The notes under the pieces: generated by a model
What the model was told of the DNA's origin: nothing
The model's database searches: none
The model's input: the letters and a program-made list of their open reading frames with translations, nothing else
Translations under genes and position numbers: made by a program
Shown: piece after piece, positions 25,370 through 34,004 of the stretch
How positions within the stretch are numbered: position 1 is the first letter of the stretch
Layout of the letters: every line of letters begins with the position of its first letter
Assembly (NCBI GenBank): GCA_964528035.1
Contig: CAZGQY010000020.1
Coordinates: 1 to 35,954, forward strand
Length of the DNA stretch: 35,954 nucleotides
Reading direction: 5' to 3'
DNA from: CAZGQY01 sp964528035
GTDB lineage: Bacteria; Pseudomonadota; Gammaproteobacteria; Methylococcales; UBA1147

Positions 25370-26008
25370 ATGTCTAATAATTCAAACAATGCTGATGATG
25401 CGCAAACAACAGAATCGAAAAAGGATTTCCTGACTCAAGCACAAGATCTTATGAATTCAACAGGGGCGATCGATTTTTTGGCACCACTGGCCCTGCGTTT
25501 GTACCTTGTTCCAATATTTTGGATGGCAGGTACAAAAAAATTGGATTCCTTTTCAAGCACTGTTGACTGGTTTGGAAACCCAGACTGGGGTTTGGGTCTT
25601 CCATTTCCTTATCTTCTGGCAGGATTGGCCACCTGGACAGAAATCATTGGTGCGGTGTGTTTACTATTAGGGTTTGCCGTTCGTTGGGTTTCTTTTCCGT
25701 TAATGATAACGATGTTTATCGCTGCAGTTACTGTTCATCTGGAGAATGGTTGGCTCGCCATCGCAGAAGGTACAGGTTTTTTTGCAAGCGAACGAACGAT
25801 GGGAGGAATTGAACGCCTGGACAGAGCAAAATCAATCCTTCAAGAACATGGAAATTATGACTGGCTTACTGAAAACGGCAGCATCGTAGTATTAAATAAC
25901 GGGATTGAGTTTGCGACTACCTATTTCATCATGCTGCTGGTTTTATTCTTTATCGGAGCGGGTCGTTATTTCAGCGTCGATTATTGGATTGGCCACAGGG
26001 TTCGTTAA
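25370..26008 (+). CDS. DoxX-family membrane protein of the bufferin operon
   Basis: 212 residues with four hydrophobic segments: about 35-52 (LAPLALRLYLVPIFWMAG), 78-105, 106-125 and 183-200. KKLDSF and TWTEIIGAVCLLLGFAVRW are typical of DoxX proteins. DoxX members are common last genes of bufferin operons; their role there is not established. AAGGGAG lies eight bases before the ATG. It is separated from bufC by 237 bases, a longer gap than inside the rest of the operon. That gap holds no gene, so the DoxX gene may have its own promoter. Confidence 0.85.
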   Translation: MSNNSNNADDAQTTESKKDFLTQAQDLMNSTGAIDFLAPLALRLYLVPIFWMAGTKKLDSFSSTVDWFGNPDWGLGLPFPYLLAGLATWTEIIGAVCLLLGFAVRWVSFPLMITMFIAAVTVHLENGWLAIAEGTGFFASERTMGGIERLDRAKSILQEHGNYDWLTENGSIVVLNNGIEFATTYFIMLLVLFFIGAGRYFSVDYWIGHRVR

Positions 26009-26257
26009 GAAGCTGTCCTGCCTTATTTCAAATTAAAGAAAATTCTTCGATTCGAAAAGTACCGAGGCTGGGTTCTTAGCTTATCGTTCATGACCTAACG
26101 CGATCGGTTTTTTTGATGTTCCAGTTTGAGGAAGATGTAGAGCTTTAAAACCCCCTTATCACCAACAAATTTTTTTCATTAAGCACCCTAGGAGGCTTTC
26201 TATACTCAACCAATCTCCTCAGTGGAATCACAACTTAATAACTAGAGAAATAATAAT

Positions 26258-27892
26258 ATGAAAACGTCGGAATTGTTCGTTCGATGCCTGGAAAATGAGA
26301 GTGTTGAATATATTTTTGGTATTCCTGGAGAAGAAAACATCGATGTAATGGATGCGCTACTGACTAGCAACATCACATTTGTAACAACACGGCATGAGCA
26401 AGGCGCTGCATTTATGGCAGATGTTTATGGACGACTGACGGGAAAGGCCGGCGTATGCTTGTCTACCCTGGGTCCCGGGGCCACCAACCTGGTAACCGGA
26501 GTTGCCGATGCAAATATGGATCGCGCTCCTATTGTTGCAATCGCAGGCCAGGGTGCAACCACTCGTTTGCACAAAGAAAGCCATCAAATACTTGATTTGG
26601 TAAACTTATTTGCACCTATTTCGAAATACAGCACCCAATTGCGTGAGCCTGAGATCGTTACAGAAGTAATAAGAAAAGCGTTTAAAGTAGCCGAGGCAGA
26701 AAAGCCCGGCTGTAGTTTCATCGATTTTCCGGAAAATATTGCCAAGGCGGATGCCGGTAAAAAAATACCTTTAAAAGTACAATCGGCTGAACCGCCAGTA
26801 CCGCCTGCGGAAAAAATGCTGCAGGCAGCTGAAATTATATCCAAGGCTCGCTTTCCTCTCATTATGGCCGGAAACGGAGTGATTCGGTTGGGTGCTTCAG
26901 AAAAACTAGTCGAATTCGCCGAAAAACTAAATATTCCAGTCGCAACAACTTTTATGGCTAAAGGCTGTATTCCTTTTTCCCACGACTTGAGTTTGGGTGC
27001 TGTGGGTTTGGCTGCAACTGACTACGTGTCATGTGGCTTCGACCGTGCGGATGTGGTTATATGCGTTGGCTACGATATTGTCGAATACCACCCTCATTTG
27101 TGGAATCATGATAAGCATATAAAAATTATTCATATCGATTCAATGGCTGCCGAGGTCGATGAGCATTATATTCTTGAAACCGGCGTTATAGGTGATATCG
27201 GGACAGCCTTGGCGGGTATAGCGGGCAGTACTGATGTCAATCGAGAAAAATCTGCTTCGGGTTTGCGTGAAACCATTGTTACGGAGTTGTCACAGCATGC
27301 CGAAACATTAGCGTTTCCCATTAAACCGCAAAAGATTTTATGGGATTTGAGACAAGTTCTGGCGGATAAAGATATCGTTATTTCAGATGTCGGTGCGCAT
27401 AAAATGTGGATGGCCCGAATGTACCAGGCTGAATATCCGAATACCTGCATCATATCCAACGGATTTGCGTCCATGGGGATCGGTGTTCCGGGAGCGATTG
27501 CGGCAAAATTGGCTTTTCCTGATCGCGTTGCTTTGACTGTAACGGGAGATGCGGGTTTTATGATGAATTCGCAAGAAATTGAAACTGCATTACGTATCGG
27601 TACTCCGATAATAATTTTGATTTGGAGCGATTCAAAATATGGGCTAATAGAATGGCATCAGATGAAAGCATTCGGCAGAGCAAGTCACATTGAGTTTAAT
27701 AACCCCGATTTTGTTAAGTATGCGGAGAGTTTCGGAGCCAAGGGATACAAAATTCGTGCGGCAGATGAATTGATGCCAACTTTGCAACGCGCGATCGAAG
27801 ATAACACAGTCGTCGTTATCGATTGCCCCGTAGATTACTCAGAGAATATGAAATTGACGGCGAAACTCGGTGATTTGATTTGCCCGATTTGA
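26258..27892 (+). CDS. Acetolactate synthase-like ThDP enzyme
   Basis: 544 residues with the three-domain ThDP fold. Glu47 in TTRHEQGAA activates the cofactor; other marks are TLGPGATNLVTGVADANMDRAPIVAIAGQ and the C-terminal VDYSENMKL typical of catabolic AlsS/BudB. The expected reaction joins two pyruvates to 2-acetolactate with loss of CO2. The metal-binding motif begins GDAGFMMN (430) instead of GDGG, and the usual Asn near 459 is Ser (WSDSKYG). Since other AlsS members also vary here, activity is not excluded. No regulatory subunit gene follows. Instead come an aldehyde dehydrogenase 70 bases on and a glutamate-synthase-like flavoprotein, on the same strand. So this may be a special pathway rather than branched-chain amino acid synthesis; the true keto-acid substrate is open. 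Confidence 0.83.
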   Translation: MKTSELFVRCLENESVEYIFGIPGEENIDVMDALLTSNITFVTTRHEQGAAFMADVYGRLTGKAGVCLSTLGPGATNLVTGVADANMDRAPIVAIAGQGATTRLHKESHQILDLVNLFAPISKYSTQLREPEIVTEVIRKAFKVAEAEKPGCSFIDFPENIAKADAGKKIPLKVQSAEPPVPPAEKMLQAAEIISKARFPLIMAGNGVIRLGASEKLVEFAEKLNIPVATTFMAKGCIPFSHDLSLGAVGLAATDYVSCGFDRADVVICVGYDIVEYHPHLWNHDKHIKIIHIDSMAAEVDEHYILETGVIGDIGTALAGIAGSTDVNREKSASGLRETIVTELSQHAETLAFPIKPQKILWDLRQVLADKDIVISDVGAHKMWMARMYQAEYPNTCIISNGFASMGIGVPGAIAAKLAFPDRVALTVTGDAGFMMNSQEIETALRIGTPIIILIWSDSKYGLIEWHQMKAFGRASHIEFNNPDFVKYAESFGAKGYKIRAADELMPTLQRAIEDNTVVVIDCPVDYSENMKLTAKLGDLICPI

Positions 27893-27962
27893 TCACAGAA
27901 CAAACATTATTTCTGGTACACAACGAACAATCAGTTGATATTCTTGAAAAAGCGAAAATGGA

Positions 27963-29411
27963 ATGAGCGAATCTATAGAACATTTTCCACTAATGATCCC
28001 GGGTGCATTCAGCAGTGATGGGGTTTTGGAATTGCGCGCGCCCTACGATCAGACTGTGTTAGCAACGTTAGAATCGGCCGATGCGAACGCTGTTGATTTA
28101 GCTTTATCCAATGCCTACCAACTGTTTATCAATCGGGATCGATGGATCCCCCTTGCAAAACGGATAGAGATCTTACAACGAGTTAAACAAAATCTAATAG
28201 ACAATGCTGAAAAGTTAGCTTTCGAAGCTGCGGAGGAAGGCGGTAAGCCTTTATTCGATTCAAAGATCGAAGTGGCAAGGGCGATAGAAGGCATACAAAT
28301 CTGTATTGAAACTTTGCGCACCAATGCTGGAAAGATGGTTCCTATGGGAATAAATCCGGCATGTGAAAACCGAATTGCTTACACGACCCATGAACCCATA
28401 GGGGTTGTGGTGGCCGTGAGTGCATTCAATCACCCCCTCAACCTCATCGTGCATCAAGTTATACCCGCCATTGCAGCAGGATGCCCAGTCATCGTTAAGC
28501 CTGCCGAAGATACGCCCCGCTCATGCATGCGACTCGTCAAAATGATTCACGATGCAGGATTAGCAAAAGAATGGTGTCAGGCGCTGGTCACTTTGGAGAT
28601 TAATGTTGCGGAAAAACTGGTTACCGACTCCCGAATAGGATTATTCAGCTTTATCGGCAGTGCTAAAGTTGGCTGGATGCTAAGAAGTAAATTGGCACCG
28701 GGTGTCCGTTGCGTGTTGGAACACGGTGGTGCAGCACCCGTAATTGTCGGCCCGGACGCAAATATAGACGATGCTGTACCGGCTTTGGCAAAGGGTGGTT
28801 TGTACCATGCCGGCCAGGTTTGCGTGTCGGTGCAAAGAATATTTGTACATGAATCCATTGCCGAACAAATTACGGGTGGCATTACATCTACTGCGAAAGC
28901 GATGCGTATTGGAAACCCTACCCACCAAGATACCGATATTGGCCCTTTGATCCGGCAGCGAGAAATCGACCGCATCCATAGCTGGGTTGAGGAGGCTATA
29001 TCGGCGGGCGCAAGATGTTCTACAGGTGGAGAACGCATCGGCGCCAGTTGTTATGCAGCCACAATTTTATTTAATCCGCCTGAATTCAGTAAAGTCAGTC
29101 AAAAAGAAATTTTCGGACCGGTAATCTGCATTTATCCTTACAAAAATGCGGATCAAGCTGTGCTTAGAGCGAATAAGTTACCCTTCGCGTTTCAAGCTTC
29201 AGTCTGGACAAACAACCTGGATTTTGCCCTGCGTACCAGTCAACGACTGGATGCATCGACGGTCATGGTCAACGATCATACTGCTTTTCGTGTGGATTGG
29301 ATGCCGTTTTCAGGTCTTCGTGAATCGGGCCAGGGCGTCGGCGGTATTCCCTATACCCTGCACGATATGCAAATCGAAAAAACGACAGTGATTCATTGCC
29401 AAAACATATAA
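27963..29411 (+). CDS. NAD(P)-dependent aldehyde dehydrogenase
   Basis: 482 residues, full-length ALDH superfamily. Catalytic Cys287 lies in AGQVCVSVQRIFVH and general base Glu253 in LEHGGAAP; Asn156 is in the SAFNHPLN block and Lys179 in VIVKPAEDTPRS. The Rossmann turn FIGSAKVG and the motif EIFGPVICIYPYKNADQA are intact. The CVSVQRIFVH block resembles the branch that includes phosphonoacetaldehyde and lactaldehyde dehydrogenases, but the substrate cannot be read off. It lies between the acetolactate synthase and glutamate-synthase-like genes, which suggests the three act on one substrate series. Ribosome site weak (GGA close to ATG). Confidence 0.9.
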   Translation: MSESIEHFPLMIPGAFSSDGVLELRAPYDQTVLATLESADANAVDLALSNAYQLFINRDRWIPLAKRIEILQRVKQNLIDNAEKLAFEAAEEGGKPLFDSKIEVARAIEGIQICIETLRTNAGKMVPMGINPACENRIAYTTHEPIGVVVAVSAFNHPLNLIVHQVIPAIAAGCPVIVKPAEDTPRSCMRLVKMIHDAGLAKEWCQALVTLEINVAEKLVTDSRIGLFSFIGSAKVGWMLRSKLAPGVRCVLEHGGAAPVIVGPDANIDDAVPALAKGGLYHAGQVCVSVQRIFVHESIAEQITGGITSTAKAMRIGNPTHQDTDIGPLIRQREIDRIHSWVEEAISAGARCSTGGERIGASCYAATILFNPPEFSKVSQKEIFGPVICIYPYKNADQAVLRANKLPFAFQASVWTNNLDFALRTSQRLDASTVMVNDHTAFRVDWMPFSGLRESGQGVGGIPYTLHDMQIEKTTVIHCQNI

Positions 29412-29432
29412 CAAAGTGTAAGGACTTTAACC

Positions 29433-30932
29433 ATGCTCAACGAACAGATTCAATCTTTAGTTTTATCGACACTCAATATCCTTGCAGTATTGTTTATTTT
29501 TTTGGTTGGGTTGACCGTGTTGGGACTGATTATCGTATATATTCTGGATGTTACACAGAATAAACAGGCAATTCGCCGAAATTATCCCATTGTTGGCCAT
29601 TTTCGCTATTTTTTTGAACATTTAGGGGAATTTTTTCGGCAATACTTTTTTGCAATGGATCGGGAAGAATTACCGTTTAATCGATCCCAACGTTCATGGG
29701 TTTATCGGGCTGCAAAAAATGTAGATACCACTGTCGCCTTTGGTTCAACCAGAGACTTGCGTCCCACCGGCACAATTCTGTTTGTCAATTGTGCATTCCC
29801 AACCTTGGGCAAACATACTGCATCGCCCGCAGAGTTAACTATAGGGCCGTATTGCAGTTTACCTTATGTGACCAATTCCTTATTTAATATTTCTGGAATG
29901 AGTTATGGCGCGATTTCAAAACCCGCAGTACTCGCTCTATCGAACGGTGCACGTATGGCCGGTGCCTGGATGAATACAGGAGAAGGTGGATTGTCGCCCT
30001 ATCACCTGGAGGGCGGTGCCGATATCGTGTTTCAAATTGGAACTGCAAAGAACGGCGTTAGCTATTCGGATGGTCAATTGAATGATGATTTACTGCGTGG
30101 AATTGCCAGGCACGAACAAGTACGCATGTTTGAAATTAAACTCAGCCAGGGTGCAAAGCCTGGCAAGGGAGGTATTTTACCGGCCAGCAAAGTAACTGCA
30201 GAGATTGCAGGAATCCGCCATATTCCAGAGAACAGCGACGCGATTAGTCCTAATCGTCATCTGGATATAAATTGTAATAAAGATCTTTTGGATATGATCA
30301 AAAGAATCCGCGATACAACCGGAAAACCGGTTGGTTTCAAATCTGTGGTTAGTTGTTCGATTTGGTTGGAGGAACTATTCTCCGAGATTAATCGAAGAGG
30401 CATCGAGCATGCGCCTGATTTCATAACAGTCGATGGAGCAGATGGAGGTAGCGGAGCTGCCCCACAGGCATTGATTGACGACATGGGGTTGCCTCTAAAA
30501 GAAAGCTTGCCAATGTTGGTTGATGCCCTCAATGCTCATGGCCTTCGTAAGCGAATAAAAGTGATTGCTTCAGGAAAATTAATCACACCAACAAACGTTG
30601 CCTGGGCACTGTGTATAGGGGCGGATTTTGTGACATCAGCACGAGGTTTCATGTTCTCTTTGGGTTGTATACAAGCGTTGCAATGTAATAAGAACACCTG
30701 TCCAACGGGAATAACTACTCACAACCCAAAACTACAGCGTGGACTGGTTCCGAAACAAAAAGCCATTCGTGTAAAAAACTTTCATAAAAACATGACTTAC
30801 GAAGTCGGGATAATCGCGCATTCCTGCGGCGTACTCGAACCTCGCGAGTTACGCCGTCACCACGCTCGAATTGTGACAGACAGTGGCCTGTCCGTGTTGC
30901 TGCAGGATTTGCACCCAGATCAGTCCAGATAA
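29433..30932 (+). CDS. Membrane-anchored glutamate synthase-like FMN protein
   Basis: 499 residues. A transmembrane segment (about 8-38) is followed by the FMN-binding barrel found in the middle of glutamate synthase large subunits. Motifs: SGMSYGAISKPA, NTGEGGLSPYH, KLSQGAKPGKGG, ISPNRHLDI, VDGADGGSGAAP, IKVIASGKL, and a [3Fe-4S] cysteine set Cys412, Cys418 and Cys423 with the C-x5-C-x4-C spacing of GltB. The N-terminal glutaminase domain and the C-terminal GXGXG domain are absent. So it is a stand-alone amidotransferase-free oxidoreductase whose physiological reaction is not known. It follows the aldehyde dehydrogenase by 21 bases with AAGGA before the ATG, third gene of the operon. Confidence 0.9.
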   Translation: MLNEQIQSLVLSTLNILAVLFIFLVGLTVLGLIIVYILDVTQNKQAIRRNYPIVGHFRYFFEHLGEFFRQYFFAMDREELPFNRSQRSWVYRAAKNVDTTVAFGSTRDLRPTGTILFVNCAFPTLGKHTASPAELTIGPYCSLPYVTNSLFNISGMSYGAISKPAVLALSNGARMAGAWMNTGEGGLSPYHLEGGADIVFQIGTAKNGVSYSDGQLNDDLLRGIARHEQVRMFEIKLSQGAKPGKGGILPASKVTAEIAGIRHIPENSDAISPNRHLDINCNKDLLDMIKRIRDTTGKPVGFKSVVSCSIWLEELFSEINRRGIEHAPDFITVDGADGGSGAAPQALIDDMGLPLKESLPMLVDALNAHGLRKRIKVIASGKLITPTNVAWALCIGADFVTSARGFMFSLGCIQALQCNKNTCPTGITTHNPKLQRGLVPKQKAIRVKNFHKNMTYEVGIIAHSCGVLEPRELRRHHARIVTDSGLSVLLQDLHPDQSR

Positions 30933-30946
30933 ATACGGGTACGCTG

Positions 30947-30978
30947 AGGTATTAAATAATTAAAGTCTATCAATACCT
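30947..30978. terminator. Weak inverted repeat in a convergent gap
   Basis: AGGTATT (30947-30953) and AATACCT (30972-30978) can pair around an AT-rich loop of 18 bases, in the 86-base gap where two genes converge. A bidirectional terminator is possible, though the loop is long and no T-run follows. Confidence 0.3.
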
Positions 30979-31018
30979 GACCTAACAAAACCTTCACTTT
31001 GTAGCTCTCACGACAAAA

Positions 31019-33874
31019 TTAAGTCAGAATATCTCGCCAGACACGTTGCACCCCGTTTCGTAAATCAACATATTCTGTATCTGCTACTATTGCCTTTAGA
31101 TCCTGTAAAGACCGTCGATGCCCCGTTGACCGATAGGTAAAATAAGCGTCTTGCAGTAAGTCGCCATCAGTTTTTTCCACCAATCCATATTTAGCCAGGG
31201 TTTCCAATAACCTGAGATTATCCGTCCATTGCAATAGGTCTGGGTATGTAGATGCCCAGCGCAAGACACAGTATTGAACTATAAATTCAATGTCCGCCAT
31301 ACCGCCCTTTCCGTGTTTTATATCAAAACTGCCTGGTACCTTATAGATTAGGTGGTCGCGCATTTTTCTACGCATCTTAACTACATCTTTTTTCAACTGA
31401 CTCTCATCTCGCTGCTTTGACAAGCAGTTCGTCCTGATCGTATTAAACACTGTTTTCAATTCCTGGTTTCCATGAATGAATCGAGCCCGTACCAATGCCT
31501 GATGCTCCCAGGTCCATGCTTTGTTACTTTGATAATCCCGAAAGGCATGAATACTGCTTACCAGAAAGCCTGAGGCACCACTTGGACGTAATCGGGTATC
31601 TATTTCATATGTCCGTCCAGCAGAGGTCATTATGGTCAGAAAATGAATAAGGCGCTGTGCCAAACGATTAAAGAAGATACTGTTTTCAACCGACCGTTTT
31701 CCATCGGTTTTTTGCTCCTGCCCTTGTGAATCATGTAGGAATACCACATCCAGATCTGACCCATACCCCAGCTCATAACCGCCCATTTTTCCGTAAGCAA
31801 TAATGCCCAGATTTGCCTGCTTTTTAACACCGCCAACCAGGTAACACGGTGTACCATACTTTTCTATCAGATCACAATAAGCCAATCTGCAGGCGGCACT
31901 GACTACCGATTCCGCTATATCGGTTAAACAGTTACTGACCAAGGAAACGGGTAAGTGATCGGTAATATCTGCGGCGGCTACACGCAATACATGTGAATGT
32001 TTAAAATGCCTAAGTTGGTTGATACGCAATTCCAGATCTTCATGGTGTAATTTTTTTAGTTCTAACTGACGCTCAATTTCATCTTCGAGTTTCGTCAAGC
32101 TCAATGGAGAATAGAGGCTATCGACGCAAATCAGGTCATCGAGTAATGTCGGCTGCTGAGTAATGTAAGTTGCAATCCATGGACTCGCTGCACACAATTT
32201 AATTAGCTGTGTCAGTGCAACTGGCTGTTGTTCCAGTAGAGAAAGATAAACACTACGGTGAACGACCGCTTCGATCAGATTCATTATCAGTTTCAATGTC
32301 TTAAGCTGATCGTCTACTTTAGCTGTCTGTTGTAAGATTAAAGGAAACAAGCAGTCGATACGGTCACTCTCAACATTACTGAGTTTCTTTGTCGCGTAGT
32401 GTTTCGCCAATGCTGACACATACTCAAATACAGATTCGGGAGTGGTATACCCCGCCTTCCTCAATATATCGAGAGTAGAATCAATATCTAATCTGCCCTC
32501 ACTAAGAGCCAGTAATTGAAAACTTTCGGTAGACTCATCCGAATCATGGATCGGTTTATTCAACAGGCGACTAAAATGTTTTTCTACATTCGCTCGATGG
32601 CGATCAAGTTGTGTTTTAAATTCACTCCAATTTTTGCATTCCATCCCCAAAGCAATTCGAGCCTGATCGATTTTGCTATTCGGCAACCTCTGAGTCTGCT
32701 GGTCCGCAATTTGCTGAATACGATGTTCGGTATTGCGTAGCCAACAATAAGCTTCTGTCAGTTCTAATGCTGTCTGCTCGTTCAATACCCCCAATTCGCT
32801 CAACACGCCAAGAATCTCGAGGAGACTTCGCTTTTGTAATGATGCCTCCCGGCCACCGCGAAGCAACTGAAATGTTTGCCCGATAAATTCGACCTCACGA
32901 ATCCCCCCTGCTCCCAGCTTGATATCTTCTTCCATACCTTTCCTGAGGATTTCCCGGTCAATCATTTGTTTCATTTTTCGGATGGCTTCAAACGCGCTGT
33001 AGTCGAGATAGCGACGATAGACAAAAGGGTTGATTTTTGCCATTAACCCAACACCGGATTTTTTATCTCCAGCAGCAATATTGGCTTTGATCATGGCATA
33101 ACGTTCCCAGTCCCGTGCATGACTCACGTAGTAATCTTCCATAGCATCGAAACTCAATGCCAGGGCCCCACTCTGACCGAAGGGCCGTAAACGCATATCC
33201 ACTCTAAAGACAAAACCATGTTCTGTAATATCGTTAAAGTGATGAATCAATTGTATACCCAGACGAATAAAGAATTCCTGATTTGTGATGGTTCTGTCCC
33301 CGCCCCGGGTCCCTCCGGCTTCCGGGTAAGCAAAGATAAGATCAATATCTGAAGAAAAATTCAGTTCATGAGCACCTAATTTACCCACTGCAATTACGAC
33401 CAGTTTTTGTGGCTCGTCCTGGCTATTCACGGGTTCGCCGAAACGTTCCTTTAGCCAGGTATGGAGTATGCCTAAAGTCTGATCCAGCATTATTTCAGCA
33501 AGCATTGAAAGATCTTCTAAGGTTTGTTTAAGCGTTGCTGATTGCGAGATATCCCGCCATGCGATGCGCACCATTTCCCGATTGCGAAAACAACGCAGGT
33601 TCCGCATTAAACTCCCAGAACAGGTGATACCTTCCAGTGCCAATGCCAATCTTGATTCATAGTCGCCCCGGTTATAGTTAAGATCAAGATCTCCGCTGTT
33701 AACCAGATCGATAAATGATGATGTGGATCGTCGACAATAATTTGCTACAAACGGACTGCAGGCGATGACCTTGATAAAGTTTGGGTTGGCATAAAATTGC
33801 TCAGGCAATAAACCCTGAATTTCGCCTTTAAAACGCTGGTGTTCGTCCTCGAGTATCGCGGGTAAATCGGTCAT
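31019..33874 (-). CDS. glnE: Glutamine synthetase adenylyltransferase/deadenylyltransferase
   Basis: 951 residues, the usual length. It is a two-headed enzyme that adds AMP to glutamine synthetase, lowering its activity, and removes it again, under control of PII and glutamine. Both nucleotidyltransferase domains keep their metal motif: GKLGAHELNFSSDIDLIF in the N-terminal removase (Asp176, Asp178) and GKMGGYELGYGSDLDVVF in the C-terminal transferase. Each is followed by its helical domain (GAGGIREVEFIGQ and GKGGMADIEFIVQ). Glutamine synthetase is not in the window. Divergent from the radical SAM gene over 130 bases. The neighbouring glutamate-synthase-like gene converges on it and is not in its operon. 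Confidence 0.97.
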   Translation of the reverse strand: MTDLPAILEDEHQRFKGEIQGLLPEQFYANPNFIKVIACSPFVANYCRRSTSSFIDLVNSGDLDLNYNRGDYESRLALALEGITCSGSLMRNLRCFRNREMVRIAWRDISQSATLKQTLEDLSMLAEIMLDQTLGILHTWLKERFGEPVNSQDEPQKLVVIAVGKLGAHELNFSSDIDLIFAYPEAGGTRGGDRTITNQEFFIRLGIQLIHHFNDITEHGFVFRVDMRLRPFGQSGALALSFDAMEDYYVSHARDWERYAMIKANIAAGDKKSGVGLMAKINPFVYRRYLDYSAFEAIRKMKQMIDREILRKGMEEDIKLGAGGIREVEFIGQTFQLLRGGREASLQKRSLLEILGVLSELGVLNEQTALELTEAYCWLRNTEHRIQQIADQQTQRLPNSKIDQARIALGMECKNWSEFKTQLDRHRANVEKHFSRLLNKPIHDSDESTESFQLLALSEGRLDIDSTLDILRKAGYTTPESVFEYVSALAKHYATKKLSNVESDRIDCLFPLILQQTAKVDDQLKTLKLIMNLIEAVVHRSVYLSLLEQQPVALTQLIKLCAASPWIATYITQQPTLLDDLICVDSLYSPLSLTKLEDEIERQLELKKLHHEDLELRINQLRHFKHSHVLRVAAADITDHLPVSLVSNCLTDIAESVVSAACRLAYCDLIEKYGTPCYLVGGVKKQANLGIIAYGKMGGYELGYGSDLDVVFLHDSQGQEQKTDGKRSVENSIFFNRLAQRLIHFLTIMTSAGRTYEIDTRLRPSGASGFLVSSIHAFRDYQSNKAWTWEHQALVRARFIHGNQELKTVFNTIRTNCLSKQRDESQLKKDVVKMRRKMRDHLIYKVPGSFDIKHGKGGMADIEFIVQYCVLRWASTYPDLLQWTDNLRLLETLAKYGLVEKTDGDLLQDAYFTYRSTGHRRSLQDLKAIVADTEYVDLRNGVQRVWRDILT

Positions 33875-34004
33875 CTTTCAGTACGTTTACGGATCAAAGA
33901 TGGATTGACTTAAATACAAAATCACCTAGACGAATGGTTTGAATACTACAATAATGAACGAATTGGTGGCAATAGTTCACCGCTAGTTTTTCGAGTCATT
34001 ATCC

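Noticed and set aside
26080..26125. Terminator near GATCGGTTTTTTT after the DoxX gene
   Set aside because: There is a T-run, but only about three base pairs of stem precede it.
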